Of a stretch of 64,000 nt of DNA, positions 12,011 to 24,500 are shown one piece after another (position 1 is the first letter of the stretch; the number at the start of each line of letters is the position of its first letter). The notes under the pieces are model-generated. The model had not been told where the DNA came from. It was given only the letters and a program-made list of their open reading frames with translations, and made no database searches. A program made the position numbers and the translations under genes. Origin of the DNA: Cepaea nemoralis (taxonomy: Eukaryota; Mollusca; Gastropoda; Stylommatophora; Helicidae); assembly GCA_014155875.1 (NCBI GenBank), contig JACEFZ010016145.1, forward strand, positions 109,234 to 173,233, in the 5' to 3' direction.

Positions 12011-13374
12011 GTCAAATTTCATGGACCCTGCTGCAGGTCCTTTGCAGAATGTTGTACTCAACATGGTACACTGGAGAAGCTCACATCTTTTGCATGATCC
12101 CTTGCCTTATGCATTTGCATGCCCAAGGTGTCTTTAATCTCCTGCGTCCACCTTTGTGCTGTAGACCCCTGACTCTTCTTTCACAAACTTTTTTTTTTAA
12201 CTGCTGTGATTTTAATGAATTTCAGTTTTCAAAAGTTGATGCTGTTTATGACCCAGTTTTTTTCAACGGTCAGATCTTGTAAAATATATTTCTTCTTCTG
12301 ATCTGCAAAATTCTATTAATTTTTCTATAAAATTTAGTTCCAAAAGCCCTGATTTTCTTCTTTAGCAATTGTCAAATGGTACATGACTATTTCATGGACT
12401 AATGAATACCAATACAAGTAAATAATGCTAACATGTCTACCTGGTTATGTATGCAACAAAACCTACACACTAAGATGTGTACAAATATGAGACATGCTTA
12501 GTAAAATGAACTCTGGAAGAAACCCAACCAAAACAATACATCTTGCACACAAAAGATGGAAACATGAAACTGCAGTCACCTGGGACATTTCTTTATTAAG
12601 CAGACAGCCTTTAAAAGAACTGTTACAAGAAAACAGCATATAAAAGAAATTGTAACACAATCTGATGCAAACAGAATGTCTTCTCTGTGGTTTGTTTTTA
12701 TCCTCAGCCAAATTTGAGCAACTGGTAATCTGGTGATGACGTAAAATGTACCATGATAAAATGCGCGTGTTTAATGAAATTAAAATCTGGCTTGAAAATG
12801 ACCAATATAATGCTATGATGAAATGATTCAAGTGCAGACATTATTATCTTTAGCACCATGCATAATTAATTAGGAGATGATAATCTACTAGGGTCACAAT
12901 ATCTAGAATGAGGTAATTATGGTAAATGCTTCATGTGTCATGTTAACTTGATGCAATATTTACTCATGACAAAAATTGATCTCTCCTGAACGAAGCAAAC
13001 ATGTACACACGCTCCTTGTGGGACATAATGGTAATGCTATTATTATAAATGATAGTCAATGTATGAGAGATCTCAAACTGCCTTAACATGATTTTTTATT
13101 ACCTATACAACATACCCTAGTTGGCTACTAATAATTACTTCAGACAGCAAATTAAAATAACCTAGATGTGAATAAAACAGCGAATTAAAATAAACCTAGA
13201 TGTGAATAAAAGTATGACAATTGTTACTGCATACTTGAGCAATCTAGATAGATTGTAACTACAGAAATAAGACTTGTAACAAAATAAAAGTTATAGCAAG
13301 ACAGAGAAGCTTTTCTACTGGGACATCAGAACGCACATCTACATATTATGCAGGCAACTAAGTGAAACAAATCA
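12011..13374. other. No gene seen; small tandem duplication
   Basis: AT-rich. Around 13148-13210 the phrase aaattaaaataacctagatg plus tgaataaaa is repeated twice with a spacing of about 33 bp. Confidence 0.5.
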
Positions 13375-13865
13375 ATTCCTCTTCCCCGTTCATCCAAATT
13401 GTTTTGGATGTGTGTTGTGATAGTTTACAGCAGAACTGCGATATTTGCTCCTTTCACCAATACATCCGGCTTCTTCAGGCATTTGTTGACCAGGTTAATA
13501 TTCCTGGTTGTTTCATAGGACGTTCCATGCTCTAAATGTTATTGTGTCATCTTCATACCTCTATCTACAGGAGCTGCCCCAGCCATAACAGCTGTCAGTC
13601 AGCCCTCAAGGGAAGGCAAGGAGGGACCATGGACATTCCCCCACCACCCAAGGAGGCTTCCATAATTGCAGAGGCAACACATAGGGCTCTGGTACTGGAT
13701 TCACCCATGGAATCGTCATGTCCTAAACATGGCTGCTTAGCCTTACTTCTATATATTGGCCATTCCATTCACCTTCGGAGAAGAATCCGGTAAGCAGATG
13801 ACGTCCACATAATCAGCTTTCGATTTAGACTTTCCACGTAATGGATTTGCTAGCCAAGCAACAAC
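13375..13865 (-). mobile_element. 5'-truncated copy of the APE/RT/RNH LINE (3' UTR only)
   Basis: Matches the 3' UTR of the LINE at 50126-56537: the terminal segment (gttcatccaaattgttttgg and catccggcttcttcaggcat), then ggaggcttccataattgcag, and up to gactttccacgtaatggatt. No coding part. Confidence 0.7.
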
Positions 13866-15084
13866 AAAAAACAAATCAATTAAGATTATAGACCCCAAAA
13901 CCATTTTATTTTAAAAAGTTAATTAAGAGGAAAGATTAAAACTATAAAATATGTTATAAACCTGTTGGATTTTTCACAAAACGTTTATGACAGAAAACAT
14001 GTTAAAAATAACTTTCCTACAGTATTTATAAAAGGATGGGATTTAGATTTTAAGAAAAAGAACTAGTATTCATGTTAAAGGATTGTTATGGAAAATACTA
14101 TCAATCAGGAATAAAATACTTTGTTGTACAAGCTAAGTGGAGAGTCAAACTATCCTAGAATATGTATTACAGTGGACATATGATCAACTTCGTCCTGTGA
14201 AAACCAGCACTTAAATTGGTAAAAACATACTAAATACAAGATACACAAACAGTGAAAATGGAAATATGTTTACATTAATGGGAAAAAAATTATATATGTC
14301 AAAGCACTTATTGAAACAAAAATGGAAAGTTGTACAGATGGCAAGCTATAAATATAGGAAAGCACACAGGGACATTAGGATTATAAGATTTAAAACAAAT
14401 AATGAAATGTACAGACTATAATCTCACAATGCTGCCTTCCAACTCCTTTGTCTGCAATTTAATTGTTTGAAGGTTTTTAAAACAAACAGCTTAACTTTGA
14501 CACTACACCATGATTATTAGGATGGTTAATCATGAGAGATGAGGGTGAGAAGTGAAATTCTGTCATTTGTAATCAAAACCAAACACTTACTCATACATGA
14601 GCAGTAAGTGCAGACAACCACCACAAACATGAATACAATTTATGTACACAATTTAACAACAAATGTTGCATAAGTATGCATTTCAATGGGATTGATTTTT
14701 ACTATTACATGGACCAAATTTCAAAAAGAAAAAAAGAACTCAGCAGTCACTGTCAAAAGAAATTTATTCTACTCTAATTTACTGCAAACAAAAAATTACA
14801 CATATTCATCTGAGAATAAAATACTCAAATGTTTATTCTAATTAAGCAGTATGCGGGCGATACACAGAAAACTGAAATGTTAAAAAACTTGTTTGCTGAT
14901 CTCCAAAACAAGGAAATATGTCTCAAGACAACCCATTATATCAGTGTTTCCTTTTATAACGTGTTTGTTCTTTTACGTTGTGTGGTGTGACTTTGTTTTC
15001 ATAATAAACAGATTATTATGTAACAAACACTTAAAAATATCTGAACAGGCAGTTGTTTTGTATTAACGTTTCCAAACTATATCC
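13866..15084. other. No gene seen
   Basis: Very AT-rich. Nothing recognised on either strand. Confidence 0.5.
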
Positions 15085-15365
15085 ATTCTCTGTGGTGGCC
15101 GGTGCCAATATCTCAAAGTTAGTTGCAAATCCTTTAGAGGACGTCGCAGTCAACCCCAACAATTTTGTCTGTTTGTGATTTCTAGGCACGTTTACGTTCA
15201 GTGGTTTGCCATTGCTTTCTTAACGACTGGCCCTCATACAATTTTATAAAAACCAACACAAAGCAGTCTGCGGCCCAATCTTCAGATGTGTTTCGAATGT
15301 GGTATATGGGATAACAAACTGCACTAATAACCCCTTCACCACAGAGCCGACAATATCTCAAACCT
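15085..15365 (-). mobile_element. SINE family C
   Basis: Shares gttagttgcaaatcctttag, tgtttgtgatttctaggcac and ataaccccttcaccacagag with the copy at 37009-37258. In reverse the head (ctctgtggtgaaggggttat) is tRNA-like. Confidence 0.65.
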
Positions 15366-15894
15366 ACAAAGTATTTGTATTAAAACCATGTAAAATTAGC
15401 CCCATGGTATCCCAAATATACAGCAATAAAAATGTAGTCCTGACACAGTACTGAATGTTTTGAATGCAACTGAAGATGTAATTTTCTTTAGTATTGATCC
15501 ATTATTAAAAATGTTTTGTCTAGTGTCCAAATAGTGTGCCCTCAAATATAAAAAGACAGCAGCAGCTTGTTGAAATCTTTGGTGTGTCCTGAAATGATGT
15601 TGGCCAAAAGCACTTTCTGTTCGTCTGTTGCATAATCTGGAGAACAAATGCTTAGTTGCCATTTTGTCATTCTCAAGCTATTTCACCAGCTGCTATATTT
15701 AGCTTTAAACATTTTTTTTTTAAATTCAAGATGAAAAAGGAAGCTTACATTAATAATGTGGCCAAGTAATTTTATGAAAACAAGGACAGGCAGTCTTTGT
15801 TCACCATGCCAATTTCAACAGTTCATTGTATTCTCTTTTGGCATGACGTCTCATGTGAGCTGTCAACAAATTAACCAACATATAATAAAGAAAT

Positions 15895-16320
15895 AGCTGC
15901 TGTCAGAACATGGAGAACAACTAAACCAATTACCAATAAACTACAGACATTCAGTAACTGGTGCCTGCGTAGAACTAAACCAATTACCAATAAACTACAG
16001 ACATTCAGTAACTGTTGCCTGCATAGAACTGAGCGACCAAGATGGTATGCCACAATCACTAATGTCCACCTTATGGAAAGAACTAAATATCCATCGAATC
16101 AAGAGATGAGGAAAGGGTCCTGGTACTGGATAGGAACCCACAATGTGAACGAAATAGTCGGAGACCTCACAAACACATGGAGACAAGAATTAGAGACAGA
16201 TGACCTATATAGGGAGGACACGGAGGGAGCAAAAGGAGACAACGAAAGATGGGGCAGCTCGGTGTGAGTTGGTTGAGGACATGTCCCAATGGGAGATAAC
16301 GGGCAAAAGAAGAAAAACTG
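15895..16320 (+). pseudogene. Degenerate LINE RT C-terminus with 54-bp in-frame duplication
   Basis: The plus strand contains KPITNKLQTFSNWCLRRT repeated once (54-bp period, 18 codons), then ERTKYPSNQEMRKGSWYWIG, NTWRQELETDD and GHVPMGDNG. This is the C-terminal order of an RTE-like retrotransposon protein. Confidence 0.7.
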
Positions 16321-17990
16321 TTAGTATAACCAGTCTTTTCTCTGGAACCCATGTGGCTAAGCAGAAAAATACCTAAAAACACAGAGAAGAGATTAAGAGA
16401 TAGTGATATGGGGAGGTAACATAGGAAAAGTAGTAGTCACTGCTGGGCAGTCTTTATACAAACTCTACTTCTTATATCCTTCATGACATCTTTACCCCTT
16501 GTGTCTCTTTTGTAACCTACTGAATAAAACCAAAATCTCTTAATACAAACTGCCATTTGAGGATACAGTGGATATTAATAATGAATATTAATACAGGACA
16601 ATATTACAAGGAAAAAAAATCAACCATTTAACGCATGTGTGTATTGGTATCATTACTTCAACAAAGCTGCACATGAATATTCTAAACAGACATGTTAACA
16701 CAAGGTTAAACATTCTCCACACAGCTGCCAAATCTGCCAGGGAAAATGCAGGGTGAGTGATGCAAGGGCATATTAATGGTAATGTTATTTTGATCACAAC
16801 CGGTAATTTCACTGAGGAAATACCAACACTGTCTTTGGATAATGCACTTGGGCATATTTGACAGTGGGCGAAATATAACACTGCAAGTGGAAGTCATTTC
16901 TCTACCTGTTTACAACATAGGGTAGATAATCCTTCAATTGCACATCCATTTTAAATGTATGTTAACATAACTTCTACTCAACAAATAATCTTTGCCTGTT
17001 CATTCCATAGGAGGTAGATAAAAACTACTCATGAATGACACATTAAATGTTCTCATATGAACACTGAGGACTTGGAAAAGTGTACAACTCACTACTTTCT
17101 TTACCTGGGGGTACTTCAAGCTGTTTTTTTTCTTTCAAATGACAATTCAATTTGTGCAGTATATCACAAAGTAGACAAACTATCACTGAAATAAGTAATC
17201 TGATGATGATAACATTACTAAATGTAATGAAACCTCCATTGTACTCACTAAACTGTTACCTATGACCAACAATGAGATATAATTCAAACACCTTTGTGTG
17301 ATTATTTAAAATGTGGTATATGTGCTCTTCATCTACCCTGGAAAACAGAAGATCTGCTCTTGGTATAACAATTACCACTGAAAGCAGTTGTACGTATTAC
17401 CCATTCAGGTTCTCTGAAGTCTGCTATCAAAATGAAGTAATACTGCAGGAAATGCAATACTGCTTCATAAGCTATGCTGTCACTACACTGTCTACACAAG
17501 CAATGCTATTCCTAATGTTAACGGTGAATTAACCCTTAGATACTCCATTGATATGTAGTCTAGACATCTAGATGCAATTACCTTTCAAATCTTCCAAATG
17601 AGCTCCCCTGATAGCAGCACTAGTTTGTTTCATCCAGGTACAAATGTACCACTTATTGGGGATATTTTGAAGAATATAAAACACTGGACTTAAAAACTAA
17701 GAAATCTTTTAATAAATGACTGCACAGACAAAACAAACTAAACACAGTCATGAACTGAATGAATTAAAAACCCTGTGAAAGATTGCAGGTTTTTTTTCAT
17801 TATTATAATTTGAAAACTCAAATATAAACTTTAGTATAAGCCACAACTATAAACTTGTTTTGACTATTTTTTCCTACCCATGATGTTCATCAATACAATG
17901 TGCTAACATAGAAAAATAATTCACATATAAAGACAATAATATACATGCTTTGCATTTAGCTTGCATTAGATTCACACAACTGCTCTTCAC
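16321..17990. other. No gene seen
   Basis: AT-rich, immediately 3' of the lamin gene. No exon or repeat recognised. Confidence 0.5.
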
Positions 17991-17993
17991 AAT

Positions 17994-18160
17994 GAAAAGT
18001 TTATTGATGCATATACTAAAATACACTTTGAATACAGCTGTTGTCATAATGAGTTTTATTTATGCATATATAAAATACACTTTGAATAGAGATGATGTAT
18101 TGAAAAGTTTATTAATGCATATACTAAAATACACATTGAATAGAGCTGTGGAAAATTGAT
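17994..18160 (+). repeat. 54-bp tandem repeat, 3 copies
   Basis: Units of the form gaaaagtttattgatgcata plus ctaaaatacactttgaat occur at about 17994, 18048 and 18102. They overlap the possible polyadenylation area of lamin. Confidence 0.85.
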
Positions 18161-18523
18161 AAAATGTATTTTTACAATCTATTTTAAAAACAAAAAGCAA
18201 TTCACTGAACACATCTCCGAGCTGATTTTCACCATGTCGAGATGACTCCATTCTAAAACAAATGCTTTAAATTTGGAAGATACAACCGATAAAACAAATA
18301 ACCATAAAAGTACAACAACACAACTGATCTTTAAACAAACACACAAACTGTGCCTTATGATATTTGTTTGGAGTACACTGCAACAATTCACATTACAGAT
18401 TATTTTATATTGTCTAGTATTTTAATTAAAACTTCTGTGTTTAAAATATTCCAGCAACTGGCATCTAAAAGGCAAATGAACTTTTGAAGCCCCGAACTTG
18501 AAGCCCCATGTGGCGATGTAGGA
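18000..18523 (-). other. LMN: Probable lamin 3' UTR
   Basis: Sequence 3' of the CRVM stop on the minus strand. ATTAAA occurs at about 18421-18426 and AATAAA at about 18109, 18055 and 18000. Any of these could serve as polyadenylation signals; the true end is unknown. Confidence 0.35.
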
Positions 18524-18556
18524 TTACATGACACGGCACTTGTCTTTGTCTTGAGC
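18524..18556 (-). CDS. LMN: Lamin terminal exon with CaaX box CRVM
   Basis: After a pyrimidine-rich acceptor (ttttctgcctcacacag), a 33-nt phase-0 coding stretch reads [10 protein letters not shown] and a TAA stop. C-x-x-M is a farnesyl transferase-type CaaX box, which anchors B-type lamins to the nuclear membrane. The phase matches the exon at 26948-27043, and no better CaaX end was seen in between. This is short, so chance agreement cannot be excluded. The combination of acceptor, phase, CaaX and immediate stop makes it the best candidate. Confidence 0.75.
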   Translation of the reverse strand, partial: AQDKDKCRVM

Positions 18557-21500
18557 CTGTGTGAGGCAGAAAATAATTGATAGTCACCAGTGATCTAGGA
18601 AGCATAGCTTCAACGTGACCTTCAATAAGCTTAACAACAAATAGAATGCACATAAGAATACTGTTTATTGTTTACCAAATACCTAACAACTGTCCAGCTT
18701 TAGTTTACATTCACGAGTCACTGCAAACATTACCTATCACTAACTTCACACAATGCACATATAATATACTGAACAATTTATTGCCCAGCATATTTCACTG
18801 CATCTCATCAGGTGCATGCTAGCAAAAAAAGTTCTTCTTTGCGTTCATCCGGAGCGTTTTTTCAGATGTGATTGCGGTGTGTCTCGTCAGGCACCCTTGG
18901 GTCGAACCCTTAGGTCAACACATCCGACTTTTAGCGTGCATTTTTGACCAGGTTAGCATTCCTGGGAGACTCTCACTTTTGTGGTACCGTCCACCTCCCA
19001 GCTGGTCAAGTTGGAACAGTCGAAGACTGCACGTTCATCCCTCAAATGAAGGCAGAGACAGTCCATAGCATTTTCCGCCATCCTGGGCAGCTTCCATAAT
19101 TGCAGAGCCGACACATAACGCTCTGATGCTGGGCTCACCGAGGGAATCGTCACGTCCTGCTCATGGCTACTTTAATTCCTCACTTCAATATATTGGGCAT
19201 TTCGTTCGCCCCGGGCCATTCCCACACAAATCGGACAGGTCTGCAGACTGTATCCACTCAGCGAGTTTTCGGTCATGTGCTTGTCCTTGTGCCCGTCAGA
19301 GCTGTTCCAGGCACGGCGGACATTCGGAAAAACTACCTAGTCAGAGCTGTTCAGAACACGAACGGCATTCGGAAACTAGGTAGTCAGAGCTGTTCCTAGC
19401 ACGAGAGACATTCGGACGAGACATTTCACTCGGACGTAAATGCGTAGTGTCAATTTTTAGTTTGCCACCCGTAGGACGGCACTTCCGGCTTCGGCTGGCA
19501 TTTTTTAATGAGGTTAGCCTTCCTCGGGCAAAAAAAAAAAGTTCAACATATGCCATTTACATTGCTGTAAAATGCCATACTAGTGAGGCTATCAAATTGC
19601 ATGTTATTCCCCTGGGATTTTAAAATGTTAGAATGAAATAGAATAGATCACCAGAGTCATACATGAAATCAGCAGTGTGAACTATTGACAACTCATTCAA
19701 ACAGATCAACTATAGTGCGTTCACATTTGTTCGCCTCCATATAAAAATCCATAACTCAGTAACCAGCTGAGGGAAACATGAGATTTAGCATTATAACCTT
19801 ATCATCATGTCCACCCAACAAAACAATTTTTGTTCTGGAGATTGTACAGCAGATTTCAATGTTTGTTTATATGCGGTATATAATTTACGGGTCAGAGATT
19901 AAGTTCATAATTTGTAATGTATTACACCGTAGCCAGACAATCAGCGTTCAATGTTGAATATCCTGCGTGTTTCACGGGATTGGCCTTATGCCAAGAACCC
20001 CGCGCTGTTTAAAATGGCAGTCTTCAGGTGTCGTCAAAATGTGGGTTATTTCATGAAACCTGATTATTTTTTTTTTAAATCTTACCACTTATGGCTAACA
20101 TTGAAATGTGTGAATATTTTTCAATGGGATTGAATGCGAAATTGTGTACACTTCAAAGCATCGCTATGAAGTTGTACACATATTTTTGTCAAGAAGCTGA
20201 TCGCAGGAAAATGTTTTATGCTATTACAAATTCCGAAAATAGAACAGTGCATGCATCGGGTGTGAGTAAACGGTCATTTCGTTGATGGGTGCAAGAATCT
20301 GGAATTAAACCACCACGCAATAACCAAACGGTAGGTAGAAAGGTTATTGTAGACAGCTTTGACAAGGATTTCATAAGGCGAGCTATTATAAAAAATGCTT
20401 TAAAAAGTCACTTAAAAGTCGACAGGGCGACTTCATTGCACAGGGTTCTATACCATATGGCTCGGTCTCTTTCCGCAATGCGGAAAGCATCACACAAAGC
20501 ACGAACTCCGCAGCTCTAGCGACGACCCACAGGAAGTCTCCGAAAAATTTAACTCGTGAACTGAAGGGTGCGGCCCAGAATCGAACCCACAACCTTTGGA
20601 GCCCGAGTCAAAAGGCTTGACCACTTCGCCACGGAGACTCCTGAAATTATAAAAATTTAGGATTTTATATCCAGGATTATCCAGCATTATAAAAATGCTG
20701 GATGCCAAAGAAACAGTGACTGTAAGAAAACTTAGGGTTTGGTTGAGAAAGAACAATAACATACAGCTATCCAAAACAACTTTGTGGAAAATTATGAGGA
20801 CATTATCTTCACTTTTAGAAAGTATAAGGGAGGTATAAATATTCTTTGCGAGCAGCCGCATTTAGGAGCCATGAGAAGCAGATACCTACGTGAAATAAGG
20901 GAAATGCGCAAAGAAAATTATGGCATAGTGTATTTGGATGAAATGTGGATCAATGCGCACCACACAAGTGATAAGGAATGACAATCAGTGGATGGACAGA
21001 TAAAGCGATATGTGCCCAGTAGTATAGGACAGCTTTTGGTCATGGCCCATGCTGGTAATAAGCATAATGGCTTACAACAGAATGCTGGGCTCATGTTCGT
21101 ATCAAAGCATGCAGACAATACGGATTATCATAATAAGATGAATGGTAATGTATTTAGAGATTGGCTCGAGAATACTGTGCTTCCATCCCTAGATAGACCG
21201 TCGTGTCCAATTATGGACAATGCATGATAGCAATGTTGTTGCCCAAGAAGACAAAATACCTACAGCATTGAGCACAAAGGGAGCAATAAAGATATGGTTC
21301 CGAATGGAAAACATACCATTTCCAGAAAGGTATTTCTAGCTAGAATTGTTGTCCCTTGTAAAACAGACGCCAAAAAGCAAGAAATATCAAATCGACAAGT
21401 TGATAGAAGAGCACCGTCATGGGTGCTTGAGACTTCCGCCGTACCACTCTCATTTTAACCCTATAGAACTTGTGTGGGCTAAAATTAAAGGACAGGTGGC

Positions 21501-24500
21501 AGCTGACAATACTATATTCAAATTGTCTGACGTCATGATGCTAATCCAGTCCGCGCTATTAAATATTGATAAAAGTTACTGGGAAAATGTGAGGACCATG
21601 CATTGAAAGAGGAAGAGGACTATTGGAGAAAGGATGGATTGAATTTTATGCAACCAAGAGCCGTCATCAACCTACTGGAATCGTCCGACACAGATTAAGG
21701 TCTGAGCAGATCGCAGACCTTAATCCGCGTGCACGCTTACTGGGATATTTTGCTCCAACTATTCAGACAAATTGCAGGCCCTAAACATTACAGCAGCAGA
21801 AAATGTCAATGCCAACAGTTTGCATTCCATAGTGATGAATTTTCAATTTCGCAAGCCCTCAGCGGTGACAAACAACTGGTATTGAAAAAAAAAACACGGA
21901 CACACTAAACGCATTGAATACCAACAGAAGAGTAATATTGCGGTGGAAACTGACACATTGTGGCATAACAAGAAACGTGAGAGCAAACACGTCAAATTTG
22001 GGGACAACACACGTGCATACGAATCAATCTATAAACACCAATGAAAAGAGGACAAACATCTTGGTCGTTAAGAAGAAAGCCCACTACAGAGACAATGACA
22101 ACTATTTTCATAGTGCAAAACAGGTAATCATGTTCCGTCTCTGAACAGTAAACAGCAGAGTAGACAATCTTTCACGAAGACTCAAAGCGGGTCTGTCACC
22201 CATGTGTACGTGTTAACAAACTACACAGACAGCTGAACAGATCATTAAAAATGGACACATGACTAAATTGCGGTATCATTTCTGGTCTCTCCATACGCAC
22301 ATTAACGCACAGCTATTTGGAAGCTTTCACGAACTCCATATAAAAAGCTAAATGCATCCTGGTAACATGAATACTTGTGTACAATTATTGACCAGTAGCT
22401 GAAGAAACCAGAAGGAAATGAAAAATAAGGTAAGAAATATATTCCTTCTGCTTTCCTGTCAATGTACACATTATTTACCCCATGCCTCTGGAAATTCTCT
22501 GTCTTTACTAAAATTACACATTGCACCCCTCTCGGGAGACTCCGTGGTGAAGTGGTCAAGCCGACTCAGGCTGTATGTTCGCTTCCTTCATTTCACGGCT
22601 GCATTTTTTCTGAGACACGAGGGTCATCGCTGGAGCTATGGAGTTTGTGCCTTGTGCGATGTTTTCCGCCCTGCAGAAAGAGACTGGGTCATATGGGATA
22701 AAAACCCGATGCAATGCAGTCGACCCTGTCGACTTTTAAGCTACTTTTTTATTGCACCCACTCCCATACGAATCTGGCTACGCCTTGTACTTGTGTCCTT
22801 ACCAGAAATAACGTGGTTTACTGTAAGATTAGTTTGTTAGCGTGAATTCACTACATTTTCTCGAAATCATCAAAGAAACGTCGCCGCTTTCGATGATTTT
22901 AAGTTCCTTTTGGACCTATCAAAGACATATTCCTTGGGTAGGGGTAAATATAAGATGGCAGGAAAAATTTCATAACGATGCAACTGACAGTTTTCAAAAT
23001 AATTGATCGTGAATGACGGCATTAATTTCCGGATAGACTATAGCAGCAGTACATACTGGAAACTAGATCACCAGAGTCATACATGAAATCAGCAGTGTGA
23101 ACTATTGACAAATCATTTAAACAGATCAACTAGCAGCAGATAATACTGGGAACTAGATCAAAGAGCTACTGGAGGCCAACGTGGCTGAATAAATAACAGT
23201 GCTTGCTCTTACACTTCCAGTGTGCTGATGCCCACTGTAACGGGTGCAACCCCTACATTGGGCAGCCTGGACTAAAATGTTGACTTCTCGTCTTTGACTT
23301 GGGGGTGTAAATTACAAGTACCTCAGAAGTGGGACTGGGTTCACCTGATGGCATGGGACACTGGTAATAGGGAAAGTGAGTCCAGTGATCTTCCCAGTAG
23401 TGGCAAGTACTAGAAGTAGTAGTGGCAAGTACTAGAAGTAGTAGTGGCAAGTACTAGAAGTAGTAGTGGCAAGTACTAGAAGTAGTAGTGGCAAGTACTG
23501 GAGGTAGTAGTGGCAAGTACTAGAGGTAGTAGTGGCAAGTACTAGAAGTAGTAGTGGCAAGTACTGGAGGTAGTAGTGGCAAGTACTGGAGGTAGTAGTG
23601 GCAAGTACTAGAAGTAGTAGTGGCAAGTACTAGAAGTAGTAGTGGCAAGTACTAGAAGTAGTAGTGGCAAGTACTAGAAGTAGTAGTGGCAAGTACTAGA
23701 AGTAGTAGTGGCAAGTACTAGAAGTAGTAGTGGCAAGTACTAGAAGTAGTAGTGGCAAGTACTGGAGGTAGTAGTGGCAAGTACTAGAAGTAGTAGTGGC
23801 AAGTACTAGAAGTAGTAGTGGCAAGTACTAGAAGTAGTAGTGGCAAGTACTAGAAGTAGTAGTGGCAAGTTACTAGAAGTAGTATGGCAAGTACTAGAAG
23901 TAGTAGTGGCAAGTACTAGAAGTAGTAGTGGCAAGTACTAGAATTAGTAGTGGCAAGTACTAGAAGTAGTAGTGGCAAGTACTGGAGGTAGTAGTGGCAA
24001 GTACTAGAAGTAGTAGTGCAAGTACTAGAAGTAGTAGGGCAAGTACTGGAGGTAGTAGTGGCAAGTACTAGAAGTAGTAGTGGTACGTACTGGAGGTAGA
24101 AGTGGCAAGTACTAGAAGTAGTAGTGCGTAAGTACTGGAGGTAGTAGTGGCAAGTACTAGAAGTAGTAGTGGCAAGTACGGAGGTAGTAGTGGCAAGTAC
24201 TAGAAGTAGTAGTGGCAAGTACTAGAAGTAGTAGTGGCAAGTACTAGAAGTAGTAGTGGTAAGTACTGGAGGTAGTAGTGGCAAGTACTAGAAGTAGTAG
24301 TGGTAAGTACTGGAGGTAGTAGTGGCAAGTACTAGAAGTAGTAGTGGCAAGTACTGGAGGTAGTAGTGGCAAGTACTAGAAGTAGTAGTGGTAAGTACTA
24401 GAAGTAGTAGTGGCAAGTACTAGAAGTAGTAGTGGCAAGTACTGGAGGTAGTAGTGGCAAGTACTGGAGGTAGTAGTGGCAAGTACTAGAAGTAGTAGTG

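Noticed and set aside
18465..18653. 62-residue minus-strand frame overlapping the terminal lamin exon
   Set aside because: It is in a different frame from the CaaX reading and has no similarity; it is a shadow.
20600..20642. tRNA gene (good A and B boxes)
   Set aside because: It is the head of a family A SINE with a SINE body attached and a target duplication around it; no complete cloverleaf.
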